Shown in pieces: positions 23,656 to 31,495 of a stretch of 34,638 bases of DNA. A program made the position numbers and the translations under genes. Location of the stretch: positions 1 to 34,638 of the forward strand of contig CANFKE010000043.1 of NCBI GenBank assembly GCA_947447465.1, read 5' to 3'. The notes beneath the pieces are model-generated. The model was not told the DNA's origin. It saw nothing but the letters and a program-made list of their open reading frames with translations, and did not search any database. Numbering within the stretch: position 1 is the first letter of the stretch; each line of letters begins with the position of its first letter. This stretch comes from Chitinophagaceae bacterium. GTDB lineage: Bacteria; Bacteroidota; Bacteroidia; Chitinophagales; Chitinophagaceae.

Positions 23656-23937
23656 ATGAGCACAGAAGCTAAGATCAAGAAACCAAAAGCTATTCCGAGC
23701 CCGCTCAACAAACTTGCCTACGGAGCATTTACTTTGTTAGGCATATTCCTTTACATCTACAACGGCTCTGTATCTGATGGACTCATGTACATGGGACTCG
23801 CATTGGTTTTCGACCCCTTCGATCAGTCGGTAAGGTGGAACAACAGACCATTTTATCAGAAAGCCTGGTTGATCGCGCACCTTGTTATTATACTCGCTAT
23901 GTTTGTCTTAATGATCATTTTACCGGTCACTAAATAA
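23656..23937 (+). CDS. Small membrane protein upstream of an ECF sigma factor
   Basis: 93 residues with a basic N-terminus (STEAKIKKPKAIP) and three hydrophobic segments: about 20-37 (LAYGAFTLLGIFLYIYNG), 40-55 (DGLMYMGLALVFDPF) and 70-90 (WLIAHLVIILAMFVLMIIL). I recognise no family. The stop codon is 8 bases before the sigma factor start, so the two are almost certainly co-transcribed. It may belong to the same envelope-sensing unit. Confidence 0.75.
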   Translation: MSTEAKIKKPKAIPSPLNKLAYGAFTLLGIFLYIYNGSVSDGLMYMGLALVFDPFDQSVRWNNRPFYQKAWLIAHLVIILAMFVLMIILPVTK

Positions 23938-23945
23938 ATATCACA

Positions 23946-24422
23946 TTGGACGAACAACGGTTTATGACATACATAAGAGAGAACCAGGGCTTGCTCAACA
24001 AGCTAATAGGACTCTATGCCACAGACCGTGAGGAGAAAAAAGATCTGTATCAGGAGGTATTGTACCAAAGCTGGAACGCACGCAACTCTTACCGTAATGA
24101 AGCCAAATTTTCTACCTGGCTCTACAGGGTTTGTCTCAACACGATACTTAGCCACAAACGGAAAAAGAAATTAGTGCACTATACCGAAGATATTGAGCCT
24201 CTGGCCCCCTCCATTAAACCTCATGCTGATGCTACCGAAGACAGCAGGCGTCTATATCAGGCTATAAGACAATTGGCAGAATCTGACAGGGCAATAATTT
24301 CACTGCATCTTGATGGATATGATAATAGTGAGATAGGTGAGATCGTAGGTATCTCTACAGGCAATGTAGCGGTAAAGATCCACAGGATAAAAGATCAGTT
24401 AAACAAACTACTAAAAAATTAA
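23946..24422 (+). CDS. ECF-type RNA polymerase sigma-70 factor
   Basis: 158 residues. Region 2 is seen in EEKKDLYQEVLYQSWNARNSYRNEAKFSTWLYRVCLNTILSHKRKKK (about 30-77) and region 4 in DRAIISLHLDGYDNSEIGEIVGISTGNVAVKIHRIKDQLNKLL (about 113-157), with no extra domains. The start is a TTG at 23946 that keeps the common DEQRFMTYIRENQGLLNKLI start of these proteins. The next in-frame ATG (23964) would lose six residues. It follows a small membrane protein by 8 bases and is followed after 4 bases by another membrane protein, the usual place of an anti-sigma partner. Its regulon is unknown. Confidence 0.92.
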   Translation: MDEQRFMTYIRENQGLLNKLIGLYATDREEKKDLYQEVLYQSWNARNSYRNEAKFSTWLYRVCLNTILSHKRKKKLVHYTEDIEPLAPSIKPHADATEDSRRLYQAIRQLAESDRAIISLHLDGYDNSEIGEIVGISTGNVAVKIHRIKDQLNKLLKN

Positions 24423-24426
24423 CGTC

Positions 24427-25035
24427 ATGGAAATAGAACAACAATGGCGGAATTTGGAGCCGGAAGATGATATACTCAATGAACTGATAGACCGCGTGAA
24501 GGTATCGCGACTGAAGAGTCATGGTGTGCTCAGCCAACTTAAAAAGAGCCTGCAGTTAAGTATTATCCTGTCGGTTATCATTACCGTCTTCGCACTCATC
24601 ATAACGCTATATTTCTCCATTTGGCAAGTGCAGCTACTTCTTTTGACAGTTGATGTGTTCTGTATCTGGACCATTGTAATTTCGGTAAAACTGAATAAGA
24701 AAATAGTGTTGCAGATAGACCCTGACGTTACTGTATTGCAGCAATTAAAGATCATAAGATCGGCAATTCATGATTACATCAATATTCAACAAAAGGTCTC
24801 ATTATTTGTTTACCCGTCTTCAATAGCGGCGGGCTTTCTGATAGGTGGCGTTACCGGTAGTGCTAAAACAGTAGATGCTTTTTTAGCCAATAAGGCCATT
24901 CTGCTATTCCTTGTCGGTTGCATCGCTGTATTTACTCCGATCAGCTACTATTTCGCAGGCTATCTGTTTAAGCTATTCTATGGTAAACAGATGGATCAAC
25001 TGAACACTGTGATCAAAGAATTAGAAGATCAATAA
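24427..25035 (+). CDS. Membrane protein, candidate anti-sigma partner
   Basis: 202 residues. An acidic and then basic cytosolic N-terminus (MEIEQQWRNLEPEDDILNELIDRVKVSRL) is followed by four hydrophobic segments at about 43-65, 68-88, 125-142 and 155-180, and a charged tail (KQMDQLNTVIKELEDQ). It has no recognisable zinc anti-sigma (HxxxCxxC) motif. The position 4 bases after the ECF sigma gene and the membrane topology make it the likely partner that holds the sigma factor; this is inference from gene order. Confidence 0.7.
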   Translation: MEIEQQWRNLEPEDDILNELIDRVKVSRLKSHGVLSQLKKSLQLSIILSVIITVFALIITLYFSIWQVQLLLLTVDVFCIWTIVISVKLNKKIVLQIDPDVTVLQQLKIIRSAIHDYINIQQKVSLFVYPSSIAAGFLIGGVTGSAKTVDAFLANKAILLFLVGCIAVFTPISYYFAGYLFKLFYGKQMDQLNTVIKELEDQ

Positions 25036-25085
25036 CGAGAAAAATCAAGTTATTTTTTACCTTGACACTATAAAAATCATTCAAC

Positions 25086-25502
25086 ATGGGACTGAACATC
25101 TATCTCAGCTTTAATGGCACTACTGAAGAAGCCATGAACTTTTATAAAGACGCCATACAAGGTGCCACCATTGAAAATATCATTCGTTTTGGCGATCACA
25201 GCGAAATGCCATCGGCAGATGCAGACAAAAATAAGGTGATGCATGCCTCTATGAAAATACATGGTCAGACCGTTATGTTCTCAGACGGATCTGAACAGCA
25301 CCATGTGCAAATGGGTAATAATTTCTCTATGTCTCTCGACTACGATAATGAAGCAGATATTGAGCGGGAATACAATTCGATCTGTGCCGGAGGTATCGTT
25401 ACTATGCCCTTGCAGGATACCTTCTGGGGTGCTAAGTTCGGTATGTGTGTAGATAAATTCGGACTGCCATGGATGTTCAATCATGACAAGCCAAAAGCGT
25501 AA
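25086..25502 (+). CDS. VOC family protein, PhnB-like
   Basis: 138 residues resembling the PhnB/3-demethylubiquinone-methyltransferase-like subgroup of glyoxalase-fold proteins: NIYLSFNGTTEEAMNFYKDAI at the start, FGDHSEMP, VMHASMKIHGQTVMFSDGS, GNNFSMSLDYDNEADIEREYNSICAGGIVTMPLQDTFWGAKFGMCVDKFGLPWMFN. Proteins of this subgroup lack an assigned reaction. It is followed by a bidirectional terminator. The 50-base gap after the anti-sigma candidate could allow read-through from the ECF operon. Confidence 0.9.
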   Translation: MGLNIYLSFNGTTEEAMNFYKDAIQGATIENIIRFGDHSEMPSADADKNKVMHASMKIHGQTVMFSDGSEQHHVQMGNNFSMSLDYDNEADIEREYNSICAGGIVTMPLQDTFWGAKFGMCVDKFGLPWMFNHDKPKA

Positions 25503-25534
25503 TGAGATAATTAATAAGCAACAACTACATAACA

Positions 25535-25568
25535 AAAAAGCCTGCTATCATAAGATCGCAGGCTTTTT
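25535..25568. terminator. Bidirectional terminator between convergent genes
   Basis: AAAAAGCCTGC / GCAGGCTTTTT with a 12-base loop. It lies 32 bases after the VOC gene stop and 20 bases after the minus-strand T9SS gene stop, with T runs in both directions. Confidence 0.88.
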
Positions 25569-25588
25569 AAATATTGTAAGGAATCAGT

Positions 25589-26320
25589 TTATTGTTTAGT
25601 GAATTTGCGTGTTGCAACAATTTGTCCCTGTGCATCAGCCAAGCGAACAAAGTAGATACCACCAGGCATATTCTCAAGACTCATATTGGCGCTGTTACCG
25701 CTGATTCTGTAAACAGACATCAACTTACCAATGATATTGTAAATAGAAACGGTCTTTACATCTGCGCTACCACCATATACCAGGTTGATCTCTGTGGTTG
25801 CAGGGTTAGGATATAAAGACAACTCTTCATTGCTTCTGCTGATATTGGTTACTCCGTTAGGCGCATTTGCAGTAACAACGAATGTAGCATAAGTTGTATC
25901 TCCTAAAGTAGATGAATTATACAACCTTGTCCTTACATAATATGTACCTGAACTTGTAATGCCTGAAGCATTGAACTGTAGGTGGAAATCATGATTAGCA
26001 CCGGCTACAGGGTAAGCCATGCTGGTCTTGATGGTACCTGCAGGCCACAGACCACCAGTACCGGACAGATTGAAGCAGTTGTTATTGTCACAGATACCGG
26101 ATACTGCTTGCCAGTCAGCAGGGAAGTTAGTTCCTACTACGTTCCATTTTATTGTAACGGGCCCGCTTGCAGGAGCAACGGTATCATAAATATTCTGTAA
26201 AGTAGCGCTGGTGCAGGTAAAGAAGACTGTATCACGCTCCATTGTAAATGACTGTGCCTGAGCAGAAGAATAACCCAGCAAGGCAACAGCAGTACACAAT
26301 AAAGTAAATATCTTTTTCAT
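25589..26320 (-). CDS. Small T9SS-secreted protein
   Basis: 243 residues. Signal peptide MKKIFTLLCTAVALLGYSSAQAQ; a single beta-rich region of about 25-155 (FTMERDTVFFTC, PVTIKWNVVGTNFPADWQAVSGICDNNNCFN, GTYYVRTRLYNSS) with two cysteines near CDNNNC that could pair; and a type A T9SS sorting domain in the last 75 residues (LSLYPNPATTEINLVYGG, SIYNIIGKLM, MPGGIYFVRLADAQGQIVATRKFTKQ). The central region resembles small uncharacterised Bacteroidota secreted domains; the role is unknown. Confidence 0.85.
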   Translation of the reverse strand: MKKIFTLLCTAVALLGYSSAQAQSFTMERDTVFFTCTSATLQNIYDTVAPASGPVTIKWNVVGTNFPADWQAVSGICDNNNCFNLSGTGGLWPAGTIKTSMAYPVAGANHDFHLQFNASGITSSGTYYVRTRLYNSSTLGDTTYATFVVTANAPNGVTNISRSNEELSLYPNPATTEINLVYGGSADVKTVSIYNIIGKLMSVYRISGNSANMSLENMPGGIYFVRLADAQGQIVATRKFTKQ

Positions 26321-26500
26321 TCCGAGAATTTATCTATGCAAATTAGTAATTATTGCGATAACTGCCAAATATTATGTCTTATTATTAGCGGCCATCGTAT
26401 CACTATATCTATCAAATTTCGTGCCCAAGGTATTTAAGCTCTCATCAGATACGGAAAGTTGACTTGTACTTGATCAACCAATGGTCAGGGTATAATAAAC

Positions 26501-26536
26501 AAAAACGGTAGCAGATATTGATCTGCTACCGTTTTA
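26501..26536 (-). terminator. Terminator of the Omp28-like gene
   Basis: A perfect 11-bp stem CGGTAGCAGAT / ATCTGCTACCG with loop ATTG, flanked by AAAAA and TTTTA. On the minus strand the tail is TTTTTGTTTATTA. It lies 42 bases after the stop codon at 26578. Confidence 0.88.
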
Positions 26537-26577
26537 TTTGAAATCCGAGTCCCTATCAGGGACGGGATATTATCAGA

Positions 26578-28590
26578 TTACTTAACTACTGAGAAACGCT
26601 CAGAGATCTTACCTGTTTCAGTAGAGATGATCACGTTGTAAACACCTGCAGCGAAATCAACTACAGGGATAGTGATCTGCTGAGCACCAGCTGCAAGCTG
26701 CTGATTAGCAAGTGTGTAAACCACACGGCCAACTGCATCATAAACAGTGATACCAACATTTGAACTCTGCTTCATTTCGAAAGCCAGGTTAGCTTCTTCG
26801 TTTGCAGGGTTAGGGAATACGCGAACACCTTCAACACCAGCGCTTACGTTAGATACGCCTACTGCGATCTGAACGTTTGCACTGTTCAGGATAGTACCGA
26901 AGTTAGGGCTAGTTGAATTGTTGTCGATCAACAAAGCAATAGCGCGCATGTAACCTTTACCCCATGTAGCAGCCAATGGAACTGCAGCGAAGTTGTAGCT
27001 GTATGCAGTACCTGCAGTCATAGTAGATGGCAAGCTGCTTGCAACACCGTTTGGAGATACTGACATGTCAGGAACTGTGTAACGGTCAACGAAATCATAA
27101 TACATAGTAGCAGCAGGGATAGTAGAACCCAAAGTAACGAAGTTGTACTCAGTGTTGCCCATAGCACCTGAACCACCACCGCTGTAGTAGTTATGCTGAG
27201 CGAAACCACCTGTAGTACCATGTACTCTGTCTTCAGTTACGATCAGTTCAAGACGATAGTCACCGCTAAGGTTCAATGCCGGAGTCAAAGAAACTGAAGC
27301 ATTCAGGTTAGAACCGGTAATAGTAGTAGTCAATGTCATGTCAGCGAAACCGAATGAGTTGTACAAAGCATTGTAATAAGTGAATGCTTCTGAAGGATCT
27401 GCGCTGTATGTGCGACGGTCAACGACCAATGCAGGGAAACCGCTAACCTTAGCTGCCATGAAGTTATCATAGTTAGTTGTCAAAGCGTTTTCGTGTGCCA
27501 TACCATCATAACCATTGTAGTTATGTACTGATACTACACTTACATTGTTTGGATGAGCATTTCTCAGAGAGTCCATGTAAACGATACCACGTACGCACCA
27601 TCCGCACCATGTACCTGTTGGCTCTTCGAACATCATCTTCTTTGTAGGAAGGAAAGAAACAGTTACCAATTGGTTCACTGAGCTTGAGTCATTGTTGATG
27701 TTTGCATCACCTGTAACGCTAACCCACATCTGAATTGGATAAGAACCCAAAGCAGCAGGGAAAGTAACAGGAGTTGGCGCTGTGAAGTTAGCAGATGTAA
27801 ATGGAGCGATCGGACCTGAAATAGGGCTAGATACTACAGCACCACCATTGAACAGGTAGTTGATGTTGTAGCTAGGAATTGAAGTTGCACCATTGTTAAA
27901 TACTGTACCAGTCATGCTCACTGTGCTGCCACCTACACCATAAGAGGTAGGATCGCCAGTTACAGGAGCAATAGAAGTCAACTTAAGGTCAGTTGCAGGC
28001 GCATCATATACACTTACGTTGTCAATTGCATAACCATACAACCAAGCACCACCATCCTGATAGCGGAAGCCAAGCATTACGTTACTCATACCGAGATATG
28101 CGCTCATGTTGATATAACGTGGTTCCCACCAATATGCTGTGTTACCGGCCAATGTAGAGATCACGGTCCAAGTAGTACCACCGTCAGTAGAAATTTCTAC
28201 AGTACCTACTTCTGTGATAGCTGGCGAACCACCATCATTTCTGTGCAGGAAGCTGCAATCAAATGAAAGGTATGGGTGAGCCATTGTTCCTGGGATGTTG
28301 AAAGTAGCTGACTTCAGCAAAGAGTTACCGTTAGGGCCACCCTGATACTTGTCATCATTAACGCATACAAAACGTGTGTGCGCGTTAGGGCTGAAATAAG
28401 AACTGCCCAAAGTTGTGTTCGTACCCGACAACCAACCTGTTGAGTCATTAGGAACTACGTTCTGTGTCCAACCTGCAGGCAGAGCTGTACCAGTCGTGGT
28501 CTCAAAATTTTCTGTAAGCTGTGCTGTACTCTTATAGCTAGTAGCCATAAGCGCACTGATAGCCAGCCCCGATAGTAGAAGATGTTTCAT
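26578..28590 (-). CDS. T9SS-secreted Omp28-like protein with choice-of-anchor domain
   Basis: 670 residues. Signal peptide (about 1-24); a cleaved-adhesin/choice-of-anchor J type beta-sandwich (about 25-200: ENFETTTGTALPAGWTQ, YLSFDCSF, VEISTDGGTTWTVIST, YAIDNVSVYDAP); an Ig-like segment (about 200-310); an Omp28-type thioredoxin-like domain (about 315-480) with CGWC in EEPTGTWCGWCVRGIVYMDSL; and a type A T9SS sorting domain (about 590-670: VRVFPNPANEEANLAFEM, DAVGRVVYTL, FAAGVYNVIISTETGKISERFSVVK). The CxxC could be redox-active or structural. Codons look unusually uniform and strongly favour GTT, GCT, ACT and AAC, suggesting high expression; this is by eye. A terminator follows and the 5' region is very AT-rich. 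Confidence 0.88.
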   Translation of the reverse strand: MKHLLLSGLAISALMATSYKSTAQLTENFETTTGTALPAGWTQNVVPNDSTGWLSGTNTTLGSSYFSPNAHTRFVCVNDDKYQGGPNGNSLLKSATFNIPGTMAHPYLSFDCSFLHRNDGGSPAITEVGTVEISTDGGTTWTVISTLAGNTAYWWEPRYINMSAYLGMSNVMLGFRYQDGGAWLYGYAIDNVSVYDAPATDLKLTSIAPVTGDPTSYGVGGSTVSMTGTVFNNGATSIPSYNINYLFNGGAVVSSPISGPIAPFTSANFTAPTPVTFPAALGSYPIQMWVSVTGDANINNDSSSVNQLVTVSFLPTKKMMFEEPTGTWCGWCVRGIVYMDSLRNAHPNNVSVVSVHNYNGYDGMAHENALTTNYDNFMAAKVSGFPALVVDRRTYSADPSEAFTYYNALYNSFGFADMTLTTTITGSNLNASVSLTPALNLSGDYRLELIVTEDRVHGTTGGFAQHNYYSGGGSGAMGNTEYNFVTLGSTIPAATMYYDFVDRYTVPDMSVSPNGVASSLPSTMTAGTAYSYNFAAVPLAATWGKGYMRAIALLIDNNSTSPNFGTILNSANVQIAVGVSNVSAGVEGVRVFPNPANEEANLAFEMKQSSNVGITVYDAVGRVVYTLANQQLAAGAQQITIPVVDFAAGVYNVIISTETGKISERFSVVK

Positions 28591-28792
28591 TTTGCTTTAT
28601 TTTTGAATTATTGGTAAATATTTTTAGCATCCCGAAGTTATGAGTTTTTCATATTCCAAATTACTTTTTTGTTAAAATGACCCCATTTTTTCAACTTTTT
28701 TTTTGATTTCTATAAAATTTTTACTTATTAGTCAGGTAATTAAGTAGACTATTTTGCCAAATATCACCTCTTACGAGCGCTTTACGACGTTT
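28591..28792. other. AT-rich divergent leader region
   Basis: About 200 bases, very rich in A+T with several T runs, between the highly expressed-looking T9SS gene (-) and the riboswitch promoter (+). It must hold the minus-strand promoter, but I cannot assign it; AGTAATTTGG (minus strand) is one base short of TAnnTTTG. Confidence 0.4.
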
Positions 28793-28824
28793 TTTGCTCC
28801 TTATTTACTTTAGTTGTACTTTTG
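28793..28824 (+). promoter_or_regulatory. Promoter of the TPP-riboswitch transcript
   Basis: TTTG (28793-28796), 20 bases, then TACTTTTG (28817-28824). This is a full match to the Bacteroidota -33/-7 arrangement, placing the transcript start about 10-15 bases before the riboswitch. Confidence 0.75.
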
Positions 28825-28842
28825 CTGCACATTAAAAATGTT

Positions 28843-28916
28843 TCGGGGTGCCTTTTAAAGGCTGAGATCACACCCGTTGAACCTGGACAGGGTAATGCCG
28901 GTTAGGAAAAACGCTT
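28843..28916 (+). ncRNA. TPP (thiamine pyrophosphate) riboswitch
   Basis: The conserved THI-element core is present in order: GGGGTGCC, a short P3 stem (CCTTTTAAAGG), CTGAGATCACACCC, GTTGAACCTG, then GGGTAATGCCGG and TTAGGAAAAACG. The pyrimidine-binding CTGAGA and the pyrophosphate-binding GTTGAACCTG/GGTAATGCC segments match the family. It lies 112 bases upstream of the TonB-dependent receptor gene and is transcribed from the promoter at 28793. Confidence 0.96.
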
Positions 28917-28921
28917 GAAAA

Positions 28922-28969
28922 AGTGAGTGTAATTTAATTTGTGGCCACATCTTACATTATAGCCTCACT
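28922..28969 (+). promoter_or_regulatory. Candidate expression platform of the TPP riboswitch
   Basis: AGTGAG-TGTAA (28922-28932) can pair with TTACA (28952-28956) and CTCACT (28964-28969), enclosing the palindrome GTGGCCAC (28941-28948). There is no U-tract after it, so control by translation initiation or RNA folding is more likely than simple termination. The pairing is read by eye. Confidence 0.4.
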
Positions 28970-29028
28970 ACTTACTGATCTTATCTATTGCATGGCATCC
29001 CATCAACTTTCACAAAAAAGTCAAAGCC

Positions 29029-31257
29029 ATGCTCAAAAAATTGTTACTGTTATCATGTATGTCGCTTGCCGTATTCACCAATACGCATGCCCAATCATCT
29101 GCATCAGATAAAGATGACGACGACGATACAACCACCGTTGTACCGGACACCACCAAAAAGATCAAAGAACTGCAACCCATAGAGGTTCGCGCCGTAAGGG
29201 CCACGCAGGATGCACCATTCGCAAAGACAGACATCAAAAAGATCGATATCGCCAAACAGAATCTCGGTCAGGACCTACCCATGCTGCTTCAGTTCACGCC
29301 ATCGGCCGTCACTACATCCGATGCAGGTACGGGCGTTGGTTACACAGGGCTGCGGATAAGAGGCACAGACCCTACACGTATCAATGTTACCTTCAATGGC
29401 ATGCCGGTAAATGATCCTGAAGAACAGGCTACATACTTTGTAGATATACCCGATATCGCCTCCTCCACCAGTTCCATTCAGATACAGCGGGGAGTGGGCA
29501 CATCTACCAATGGCGCAGGTGCATTTGGCGGAACCATTAGTATCAGTAACCTGCAGCAGATGGACACCGCCGGTATTATCTACAGCAGCAGTTACGGATC
29601 ATTCAACACGTTCAAAAACACGCTGGTTGCAGGTACAGGCCTATTGAAGGGCGGTTTTCAATTCGATGTTCGCCTGTCTAAAATATCCAGCGACGGATAT
29701 ATACAGCGCTCGGCATCAGATCTTAAATCTATGCAGTTCACAGCAGGATGGACACCCAATGCCAAAACATCTTTCCACTTCCTGTTTATGCCGGGAACAG
29801 AAAGGACTGGACAGGCATGGAACGGAGTGCCTCAAGACTCTTTGAGGACCAACCGAACGTATAATGAGTTAGGCCCTCGCGCAGACGGATCATTCTACAA
29901 CAATCAGACAGACAATTATCTGCAGAACTACTACCAGTTATTTGCCGATCATAAGTTCTCTTCTTCACTATCAGGCCATGCAGGCTTATTTCTTACACGT
30001 GGCAAGGGTTATTATGAAGAGTACAAAACCGGTCAGGCCTATGCCGACTACGGATTACCGATCATGATAAGAGATACGATGCAGACAGATCTTATCAGAC
30101 GCTTGTGGTTAGACAATTATTATTACGGTGGCGTATTCTCTCTCCAATATGTGAAGAACAAGACTCAGGTGGTAATGGGTGGCGGATGGAGCCAATTTGC
30201 TAACCTGGCTTATGGCAATGTTATATGGGCAGGTAATGGCGGATTCTCTGATAACTATAAATGGTATCAGAACGATGCGCAAAAGAACGACCTCAATGTA
30301 TATGTAAAAGCTCAGCACACCATAGGCAAGGTCACTTTATTCGGCGATATGCAGTATCGCAACATTGCCTACTTTATGAATGGCTTCCGCAAGAACCCTG
30401 ACCTCAGACGTTCAGTAAACTATGATTTCTATAACCCTAAGGCGGGTATCAGCTACCTGATAAAGAATGACCATGATCTGCGGATGCGCGCATACGCATC
30501 GGGCGCGATAGGTAATCGTGAGCCTGGCAGAAGTGCTTTTGAAGCTGATGCACAGCACTTACCAAAGCCGGAAAGACTCTATGATGGTGAAGCAGGCTAC
30601 GAAGTGAGTGGCAAGAAATATACCGCATCTGCCAACCTGTATTATATGAACTACAAAGATCAGTTGATACTCACCGGCCAGATCAATGATGTAGGCGCTT
30701 ACACGCCTACCAACGTTGCCGAAAGCTATAGGGCGGGTATAGAATTGATGGCCGGATATGAAGTAGCTGACTGGCTGAAACTCTATGGCAATCTTACTTT
30801 ATCAAGAAACAAGATCAGTAAGTTCACCGAGTATATAGACAATTACGATAGCACTGCTCAGAGTGCAGTGCAGCACAGCAATACCGACATTGCTTTCTCT
30901 CCCAATGTTGTTGGTGCATTGACAGCTTCATTTAGCCCTATACACAACAATAAGCACAACCTGGGTATAGATATCACCGGCAAGTATGTAGGAAAGCAAT
31001 ACCTCGATAACAGCAGCAATGAATATCGCCGCATTGATGATTATAACTATTTCAATGTACTGATCCGCTACTCTGTAAAGACGCGCTTCTGCAAAGAAGT
31101 GACTGCATCATTGGCGCTCAACAATATATTCGGCAACCTGTATGTCAACAATGGCTACACATTCAGCTACATATATGGTGGCACATCAACCACTCAAAAC
31201 TATTACTACCCTCAGGCAGGGTTCAATGTATTGGGTGGATTGACATTTAAGTTCTAA
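29029..31257 (+). CDS. TonB-dependent receptor, probably for thiamine or a precursor
   Basis: 742 residues. Signal peptide ending THAQ; an acidic linker (SDKDDDDDTTTV); a plug domain (about 55-170: IEVRAVRATQDAPFAKTDIKKIDI, LPMLLQFTPSAVTTSDAGTGVGYTGLRIRGTDPTRINVTFNGMPVNDPE, SIQIQRGVGTSTNGAGAFGGTISI); then a 22-strand-type barrel ending in GGLTFKF with a terminal aromatic residue. It lacks the carboxypeptidase-like N-terminal domain of SusC-type receptors. TPP-riboswitch-controlled TonB receptors of Bacteroidota have been proposed as thiamine transporters (the Omr1 class); no inner-membrane PnuT or thiamine kinase gene is adjacent here. The substrate assignment therefore rests on the riboswitch. 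Confidence 0.9.
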   Translation: MLKKLLLLSCMSLAVFTNTHAQSSASDKDDDDDTTTVVPDTTKKIKELQPIEVRAVRATQDAPFAKTDIKKIDIAKQNLGQDLPMLLQFTPSAVTTSDAGTGVGYTGLRIRGTDPTRINVTFNGMPVNDPEEQATYFVDIPDIASSTSSIQIQRGVGTSTNGAGAFGGTISISNLQQMDTAGIIYSSSYGSFNTFKNTLVAGTGLLKGGFQFDVRLSKISSDGYIQRSASDLKSMQFTAGWTPNAKTSFHFLFMPGTERTGQAWNGVPQDSLRTNRTYNELGPRADGSFYNNQTDNYLQNYYQLFADHKFSSSLSGHAGLFLTRGKGYYEEYKTGQAYADYGLPIMIRDTMQTDLIRRLWLDNYYYGGVFSLQYVKNKTQVVMGGGWSQFANLAYGNVIWAGNGGFSDNYKWYQNDAQKNDLNVYVKAQHTIGKVTLFGDMQYRNIAYFMNGFRKNPDLRRSVNYDFYNPKAGISYLIKNDHDLRMRAYASGAIGNREPGRSAFEADAQHLPKPERLYDGEAGYEVSGKKYTASANLYYMNYKDQLILTGQINDVGAYTPTNVAESYRAGIELMAGYEVADWLKLYGNLTLSRNKISKFTEYIDNYDSTAQSAVQHSNTDIAFSPNVVGALTASFSPIHNNKHNLGIDITGKYVGKQYLDNSSNEYRRIDDYNYFNVLIRYSVKTRFCKEVTASLALNNIFGNLYVNNGYTFSYIYGGTSTTQNYYYPQAGFNVLGGLTFKF

Positions 31258-31284
31258 CATTTTTTTGAATCAGTGTTTAGTACG

Positions 31285-31312
31285 GCCCTCCGGTTTCCCG
31301 GAGGGCTTTTTT
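31285..31312 (+). terminator. Terminator of the TonB receptor gene
   Basis: A perfect stem GCCCTCCGG / CCGGAGGGC with loop TTTC, followed by TTTTTT. It lies 27 bases after the stop codon. Confidence 0.93.
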
Positions 31313-31444
31313 GTAGCGTAACAGATAAACATATATTCTTTATTGAGGCTAACGTCAGTATTTATGTATCCACGACATTAAAAAATACCCTGCAATTAAG
31401 AACTATACGCTTATGCACATGCAAAATGGGTTTCGCCCTATGAA

Positions 31445-31475
31445 AAACGCCCCTAACCAATGGTCAGGGGCGTTT
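31445..31475 (-). terminator. Terminator of yidC
   Basis: AAACGCCCCT-ACC / GGT-AGGGGCGTTT with one internal mismatch and loop AAT. On the minus strand it is followed by TTTCATA. It lies about 20 bases after the yidC stop. Confidence 0.85.
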
Positions 31476-31495
31476 ACTTTAATATCAGTAACTAA

